From: Flavobacteriales bacterium
GTDB lineage: Bacteria > Bacteroidota > Bacteroidia > Flavobacteriales_D > Crocinitomicaceae
Assembly (NCBI GenBank): GCA_947458985.1
Contig: CANHBA010000110.1
Coordinates: 1 to 7,207, forward strand
DNA: 7,207 nt
Reading direction: 5' to 3'
The position numbers and the translations under genes were made by a program. Each line of letters starts with the position of its first letter. Position 1 is the first letter of the stretch. Shown here piece after piece: positions 7,207 through 7,207 of this stretch. A model generated the notes under the pieces. It saw nothing but the letters and a program-made list of their open reading frames with translations. It searched no databases and was not told where the DNA came from.

Positions 7207-7207
7207 C

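Noticed and set aside
1..7207. Circular element formed by joining the two AT-rich ends
   Set aside because: The end sequences show no overlap. Closing the circle would put a stop shortly before the YkuD frame with no ATG or other convincing start after it, so circularity has no support.

Overview
The window is a mosaic. A core from about 230 to 6865, of moderate GC (roughly 45-57% in 60-base samples I counted by hand), is flanked by AT-rich ends (about 27-37% in samples) at roughly 1-225 and 6866-7207. Each AT-rich end carries a piece of a familiar gene that stops mid-domain and continues in frame into an unrelated core protein. I read these as two chimeric junctions. An assembly or amplification artefact is the simplest explanation and real recombination is the alternative. 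No intergenic gap in the window exceeds about 20 bases.

The core looks like a Bacteroidota chromosome. The signs are Sec signal peptides ending in Ala-Gln, a C-terminal segment like a type IX secretion sorting domain, weak Shine-Dalgarno sequences, a GH3 enzyme with an inserted PA14 domain, and a DUF4886-like SGNH hydrolase. I cannot name a genus. The organism or organisms behind the AT-rich ends cannot be placed.

Layout, left to right: an L,D-transpeptidase (YkuD) N-terminal fragment, open to the left edge, joined to the C-terminal part of a TPR-type Bacteroidota protein (+, ends 1226). After 20 bases comes a secreted GH3 glycosidase (+, 1247-3904). Its stop overlaps by one base the start of a secreted SGNH esterase-like protein with PKD-like and sorting-type C-terminal regions (+, 3904-5136). 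The next gene converges and overlaps by 8 bases: a secreted TPR protein (-, 5129-6169). Its start overlaps the stop of an unidentified protein (-, 6166 to about 6864), whose upstream part is replaced by an MgtC/SapB-type membrane domain that runs to the right edge.

The GH3 and SGNH proteins are the functional centre. They are translationally coupled and both exported, which suits paired removal of sugars and ester side groups from a plant or algal polysaccharide; the substrate cannot be read from the sequence. The minus-strand pair is a coupled two-gene unit of unknown role. I found no RNA genes, CRISPR arrays, insertion sequences, or defence or mobile systems, and I do not think the window holds a new system. 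Its most important property is the likely chimerism.
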